NCBI RefSeq assembly: GCF_000485595.1
Contig: NW_014578502.1
Coordinates: 56,173-120,172, forward strand
Source: Priapulus caudatus
Lineage: Eukaryota; Priapulida; Priapulimorpha; Priapulimorphida; Priapulidae
Direction: 5' to 3'
Length of the DNA stretch: 64,000 bases
The position numbers and the translations under genes are program-made. Positions within the stretch are counted from its first letter, which is position 1. Every line of letters starts with the position of its first letter. The notes under the pieces were generated by a model. It was not told the DNA's origin. It did no database searches and was given only the letters and a program-made list of their open reading frames with translations. Below, one piece after another: positions 58,619 through 64,000 of this stretch.

Positions 58619-59808
58619 GTGCCCTTCTCAAATTTTGAGAGTTGCCTTGGTGCCTTTTAAAATTGCCTCTGTGCCCTTCCATTTTAGAGAAAATTCAAGG
58701 TGATTTCTCACATGCCCTAAAAAAATTGCCTTGCCCTTTTCATCGCTTAATTCGAGCCCTGGCTGGACCCCAGAACTTTGAACATCAGTGTTGTCCAGAC
58801 TATGAGAGGTTGTTTGATTAAGTAAAAATGCCATAATTAATGCCAATAATGGAATGACTGGGGGTTATTCCACCCCCCAATACATTTTTACCACACTAGC
58901 ATGAAACCAGCTTTAACCTCTACTTCAAACGACTAGGAACTGCTATATAAACATGGGTCGAAATCATAAGGGGTCCGTGGGCCCAATGCCCATATTTTAA
59001 GGCTCGGGCCTGACATTTCTAATAGTAATACTAGCAAGCCCGACAGGCCCATGTAGAGAATCCACCCCCAGCATGCAAAACCATCGCCGGCACGACAGCG
59101 TTACCGCAGTATCGCTTACTTGTGTAAAGTTGTGCACAACAGTGACCCGGGTCCTGCGTGTAATCTCCGCTTTGAAGCATGGCAATTCTAATCGTTCCTA
59201 GAGGTCATCTGCACTAATAAGGAAGCCAATTAAGTCATTTCCTGCCACATTTACATCGAAATCAGCCTAGCTTTTCCTATCATATCGTCGGTAAACAAAC
59301 ACTGAGACAATTTCAGTCGTTTATTTTTTTTAAATGCGGCAGTATCCGGGGAATGATGAGGGCCTGTAATTTGCCTGGCCGGCCTGTAAAATCACTACAC
59401 AGACCCGGCTGGCCTGTAAATTTTCAAACTAATTTCTACCCCCTGATAAATACGTGTATTACTTTCCTTAAAATATTTACTCTGAACTGTTATGCTCATA
59501 TGAGGGTTCTCCCTACGTTGCGCAAACAAGGCGCGCGCACCCCGTTTGGAAAAACTCCCCCCTGTTTCAATCGTTGCGCCCCGTTTAAATTACCTCCGCC
59601 CCGATTAAATTCCACCACAATAAAAGTTTGCCAGCGCGGGAATCGATCGTCAAGAAGTACAATTCGACCAGGTCAACCTGTCCCACACCCAACACTAACT
59701 GTACCCCGACTCGGCTATATCTTATATATACAAGAACCCCAAATACCGTCTATGGTGTGGTGGCGATTTTACGCATTAATTAGTGGTACGGTAAAAAAAC
59801 ACGCCCCC
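58619..59808 (+). repeat. 1.2-kb direct repeat, copy 1
   Basis: Matches 61915-63112 throughout. The first 143 bp include TTAATTCGAGCCCTG (58747-58761), the 3' end of a hAT-like element. Differences between copies are mostly one-base insertions or deletions. Confidence 0.93.
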
Positions 59809-60723
59809 TAGTTAGGGGGTAATCAACTGGCAGCTGCAATTTGGTTGTTCATTTTTTTCACCTTGTGAAAGTTATACTGTATAGAGCAAAGTGCAAAATT
59901 AATCTTCTTTCACTGGTAGTGGTAGTCATACGGACTACTAATTTTTGTAATCTGGTAGTCCGTAAGCAGCAAGACTTTGTCAGATGAGCTAAAAACTGAC
60001 AGTGCTAAGCAGGGTTCTCCAAGCTTTTCCATTATAGCATGGGGGTGCTGCCTTTACGGTTCTAGTTGCAAATCGCCGAAGGCGGTTTGCGTGCTAGGAG
60101 GGTCCGGAGGCATGCCCCACCGAAAAATTGTTGAATTGTAGAAGCTGTGAGATGCAATCTGGGATATTGATTGAACTTCTTGTGTATACACCAGCATGGC
60201 GGCTATGATATTTAGAGTGGCGGGTGCATTTTAGGATGGTGGAGCTCGACGATAGCCTGGCGGGCCGCCAGGCTATAAGTGCTCTTGGAGAAGCCTGCTA
60301 ACTTAAATTGATGCTGACAATCAGGTAATCCAACGAACTAGTTGTTACAGTAATGTATTCATCCGCAAGTAAATCTGGTAGTTTCGGACTAACCTTTAAT
60401 TTCGAACCCTTGTACGGTCAGCTAAAATTTTAAAATTTAATAACAAAACTGGAATACTATGAGGTAATGTTTAAAGTAAATTTATACATAAAAATTCAAA
60501 TAATACAAGATAATTATTTTCTTTGTAATATATGTAGTTGTTCAATAGTATTTATAAAGGTAGATTTTTTCCATTTATCATTGTCAGGCCATGTTTGTGT
60601 ATTGGTGCTAGACTCAGCATCTGCTGGGCTAATGAATGTATCATATATCACTATCACTGATAATATCAGCGATGGAATTTGACTCGCCTAGTCGCCCAAG
60701 GTGATTAAAAATAACGCTGGGCC
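59809..60723. other. Spacer between direct repeats, no gene recognised
   Basis: AT-rich sequence without a supported exon. Confidence 0.4.
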
Positions 60724-61224
60724 CAGGGCTCGAATTAACCGACGGCACCGACAACAATTGCCATCGGTGCCCCTATCAATCGCCGTACTGCCCCTGAAAA
60801 TCCAACCCGACCGACAGCAGTCACTGCCTTGCCATTTTGCAGTGCTCAATTTTAACAGTCGTCCGGTCGTCCGTGACGACTGGATTTTCTCTCGGGCAAC
60901 TACAAATTGCTTCCGTGGTTGTCCGGTGTCCAACCTCTAAATTAATTGTGAAATTTTTTTTTTTTTAATTTATTAATTTATGTTATGAAATAAATTTCAT
61001 GCAACTTTTAATTACTATTATTATACGTCATTGATCCCAGCATCATTTACGACATTACCAATATTTTATTCTCTTCATATAATGAGTGAAACAATGCGAA
61101 TGGCCATGTCTGCTGTCACTGCAATACGTACAAAATGTACATACATGATTAGGCCTTTTGCTTTATAAATTACAGCACTGAGCATCACGTGAGCAGAGCG
61201 CATGCAGGCTGCAGCATATGTTTA

Positions 61225-61478
61225 AACTAGACAGAGGGCACTCAAAAAGAGTGCATACCTCCTCGAGCGTGTAACATGTATACAGCTGTCGCTGCTGGCT
61301 GAGGCTGACTGGATGCCCTAAGGCGAGCTGCTGCTGACTGGACTCCCTAAGGTGAGCTGGTGCTGAATCGATCGCATGGCTCGCTGCTGGCTACACACAC
61401 ACACACACGAACACACACACGAACACACACACAAGAGCGATTACATTACCTCCCTGCAACTCCGTTGCGCGGAGGTAA
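61225..61478 (+). repeat. Dispersed repeat AACTAGACAGAG...GCGGAGGTAA, copy 3
   Basis: Same order of blocks as copies 1 and 2 at the window start, including GAGTGCATACCTCC, GCTGCTGGCT, a (CACGAA) tract and TTACATTACCTCC, 60 kb away. Confidence 0.7.
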
Positions 61479-61700
61479 TAATATCCGGACAACCAAAACT
61501 CTTGAGGGACAACCATATGCTACTCTCTTGGTTGTCCTCCGGACAAGCCAAAAAAAACCTTAAAATTGAGCACTGCCTTTTGTGTAATTGCCGTCGGTGC
61601 CCTTTAATCTACTGCCCTAGTTTCGTTTTTAGTCGAGTCAACATAACGCGCGCGCATGCGTGTGCTGTAGTTGCAATGATGAGCTTGAAACCGATAGTCG

Positions 61701-61741
61701 CAGGAGGGAATAATACACATCGATAAACTTATTCGCTCCTG
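61701..61741. mobile_element. 41-bp mini-palindrome, CAGGAG...CTCCTG
   Basis: CAGGAGGGAATAATA at the left against TTATTCGCTCCTG at the right. The flanks ATAGTCG and ATAGCGG agree in five of seven positions, so this may be an older copy of the 7-bp-duplication family. Confidence 0.55.
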
Positions 61742-61914
61742 ATAGCGGGCATGTAAAATTTCTTGTTATGTATTCCATTAGCAGAGGGGGGTACAGCGGT
61801 CAGTGTTACGGTGTAAGCTTACATGGGGCATATTGTTTTTGTACATTAAAAGCAAGATGATGTTAATGTACTAATTTGTTATGAAGTTTTCCTTTATTTT
61901 AGCAAAGTGCCTTG

Positions 61915-63112
61915 GTGCCCTTCTCAAATTTTGAGAGTTGCCTTGGTGCCTTTTAAAATTGCCTCTGTGCCCTTCCATTTTAAGAGAAAATTCAAGGTGA
62001 TTTCTCACATGCCGCTAAAAAAATTGCCTTTGCCCTTTTCATCGCTTAATTCGAGCCCTGGCTGACCCCAGAACTTTGAACATGCAGTGTTTCCAGACTA
62101 TGAGAGGTTGTTTGATTAAGTAAAATGCCATAATATAATGCCAATAATGGAATGACTGGGGTTATTCCGACCCCCAATACATTTTTACCACACTAGCATG
62201 AAACACTCTTAACTCTCTCTTCAAACGCTAGGAACTGCTATAAGTAAACATGGGTCGAAATCATAAGGGGGTCGCGTGGCCCAATGCCCATATTTTAAGG
62301 CTGGGGCCTGACATTTCTAATAGTAATACTAGCAAGCCCGACAGGCCCATGTAGAGAATCACCCCGCCAGCATGCAAAACACTCGCCGGCACGACAGCGT
62401 TACCCGCAGTATCGCTTACTTGTGTAAAGTTGTGGCACAACAGTGACCCGGGTCCTGCGTGTAATCTCCGCTTGAAGCATGGCAATTCATAATCGTTCCT
62501 AGAGGTCATCTTGCACTAATAAGGAGGCCAATTAAGTCATTTCCTGCCACATTTACATCGAAATCAGCCTAGCTTTTCCTATCATATCGGTCGGTAAACA
62601 AACACTGAGACAATTTCAGTCGTTTATTTTTTAAATGCGGCAGTATCCGGCGGAATGATGAGGGCCTGTAATTTGCCTGGCCGGCCTGTAAAATCACTAC
62701 ACAGACCCGGCTGGCCTGTAAATTTTCACTAATTTCTACCCCCTGATAAATACGTGTATTACTTCCTTTAAAATATTTACTCTGAACTGTTATGCTCATA
62801 TGAGGGTTCTCCCTACGTTGCGTCAAACAAGGCGCGCGCTGCCCGCGTTTGGAAAAACTCCCCTGTTTCAATCGTTGCGCCCCGTTTAAATTACCTCCGC
62901 CCGCGATTAAAATTCCACACAATAAAAGTTTGCCAGCGCGGGAAGCGATCTTCAAGAAGTACAATTCGACCAGGTCAACGCTGTCCCACACCCAACACTA
63001 ACTGTACCCCGACTGGCTATATCTTATATATACAAGAACCCAAATACCGTCTATGGTCGTGGCGATTTAACGGCATTGAATGTAGTGGTAGCGGTAAAAC
63101 AAACACGCCCCT
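61915..63112 (+). repeat. 1.2-kb direct repeat, copy 2
   Basis: Second copy of 58619-59808, same orientation. It overlaps the 3' end of the hAT-like element and continues through its flank. Confidence 0.93.
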
Positions 63113-63320
63113 ACGTTCCCACAACGGCCTCTGTAGACGCGTACGATAAGGACCCGCCTCCCTTCCCCTCCCCTCCCCCCTGTTTGAATTTCATCCTGGA
63201 GAGAACCCTGCTATACAGCAGAGCACTACTTGTACTTGGTAAATTAGTTTAGTATTACAGTTAGACATGGGATTGGAAGTCGTCACGTCTCACGACTCAC
63301 GGGATAACCCCAGTAAAAGC

Positions 63321-64000
63321 CAAGACACACTGCGGCGATAGCGACCGACCGTAACGACAAACGACAAAAGTCGCGGCGACTGGCGCAAACACACTGCAGC
63401 GACCGACGTTAGGTCAAAGTTCACCCAGCACTCGCCACAGTGGTACACATCATCACATGAACAAACGGCAAAAACTCATGCTGCTGCTTTTAAATAACAG
63501 GCTGCAAAAACTCTCTAGGCATAAGAATAAGATAATCAGGTAAAATATACGCAGCAAATTATCATGTATTGTACGTACTGTGTCTAGCTTGCCACAGCTT
63601 GCATGCTTTGGTTAGACTGGTTCGCAGCCCCATTGTTTGTGCCATGCGTCGCGAGTTTAGTGCCGGAGACCAGTCTATGTCTTGGCTAGCATTATGGGTT
63701 ATTTATGACGTAATCGTAATGTCACGTGACGATGGAAACTGCTGCGATTGGCTATTTTTAAAGTTTTGCTCGCGACTGTCGCTGGAGAATAGAAACGTTC
63801 CTAAATATTTTTGTCATCGAGGTTGTCGCCGGTCGTTGTCGCGTGTGTGTGCAATGGCTCATAGGAAACAATAGTTTCTAATTTTCTGAAAAGTCGTTTG
63901 TCGTTACGGTCGGTCGCTGTCGCTGCAGTGTGGCTGCGCCAGTCGCCGCGACTTTGTCGTTTGTCGTTACGGTCGGTCGCTGTCGCTGCAGTGTGTCTTG
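63321..64000. mobile_element. Inverted-repeat element of about 680 bp reaching the window end
   Basis: Starts CAAGACACACTGCGGCG. The last bases of the window read CGCTGCAGTGTGTCTTG, its near-complement, and the match extends about 90 bp inward (CGACCGACCGTAACGACAAA, GTCGCGGCGACTGG). The right end carries the motif block twice. Any target duplication on the right is outside the window. The frame at 63569-63874 inside it has no recognisable domain. Confidence 0.8.

Larger units (their letters stand above)
60724..62060. mobile_element. hAT-like element, about 1.3 kb, with nested insertions
   Basis: Starts CAGGGCTCGAATTAA (60724-60738) and ends with the exact complement (62046-62060). The flanking octamers GCTGGGCC and GCTGACCC are similar but not identical; copy 1 of the direct repeat has GCTGGACC after the same end. 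CAGGG ends and 8-bp flanks suggest hAT. Inside are a copy of the AACTAGACAGAG repeat and a 41-bp mini-palindrome. No transposase frame is present. Confidence 0.7.

Noticed and set aside
1-64000. tRNA or rRNA genes and CRISPR arrays
   Set aside because: No cloverleaf with a convincing GGTTCGA T-loop was seen by eye, and no rRNA-like stretch. The regular repeats lack the spacer diversity of CRISPR, and the DNA is eukaryotic.

Overview
The window is nuclear DNA from an animal. Genes are spliced with GT-AG introns and TATA promoters, a mitochondrial complex I subunit exon and an insulin-type prohormone are present, and the rest is rich in microsatellites and short inverted-repeat transposons. A short (CCCTAA)3 tract fits TTAGGG-type telomeres. 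The best lineage guess is a lophotrochozoan, probably a mollusc, because the main gene family looks like the Gly/Tyr-rich secreted proteins (shematrin-like shell matrix proteins) of molluscs. That is inference from composition and gene structure, not from a database match.

Layout. 0-1.4 kb: (TG)n, (TC)n and several copies of an unnamed repeat that starts AACTAGACAGAG and ends GGCGGAGGTAA. 1.87-5.86 kb: a large palindromic DNA transposon carrying a broken coding region. 5.9-6.2 kb: a hAT-type MITE with a perfect 8-bp target duplication. 6.7-7.0 kb: a 16-bp minisatellite. 7.66-9.31 kb: a diverged tandem duplication, one unit of which holds a MITE. 12.9-35.8 kb: three plus-strand genes (A 13.0-14.7, B 19.5-22.2, C 34.0-35.8 kb) for small secreted Gly-Tyr-rich proteins. 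All share one architecture: TATA box, 5' UTR exon, tiny exon with the ATG and half the signal peptide, then a terminal exon with the rest. Gene B has two consecutive terminal exons, both compatible with its signal-peptide exon. Between the genes lie a 620-bp foldback element, other MITEs and long (CA)/(CATA) tracts.

36.9-54.2 kb is structurally odd. A block at 36.9-40.3 kb recurs inverted at 49.6-53.2 kb, and a block at 46.0-47.0 kb recurs inverted at 53.2-54.2 kb, next to a 25-N gap. The copies differ largely by small indels, so alternative haplotypes or a scaffolding error with unpolished sequence are likelier than a real duplication. Here sit the last exon of NDUFB2 (minus strand, 42.3 kb) and two exons of an insulin-like peptide gene (plus strand, 46.3-47.0 kb; damaged inverted copy at 53.2-53.9 kb). 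No A-chain exon was found.

54.2-64 kb is repeat-dominated: (CA)n, a 735-bp foldback, (CATA)n, a palindrome-studded (TGCG)n array, a 1.2-kb direct repeat separated by 2.1 kb, a hAT-like element, and an inverted-repeat element whose right end coincides with the end of the window. A family of very short palindromic insertions (24-65 bp, most with 7-bp target duplications) is scattered through the window, including in introns of genes B and C.
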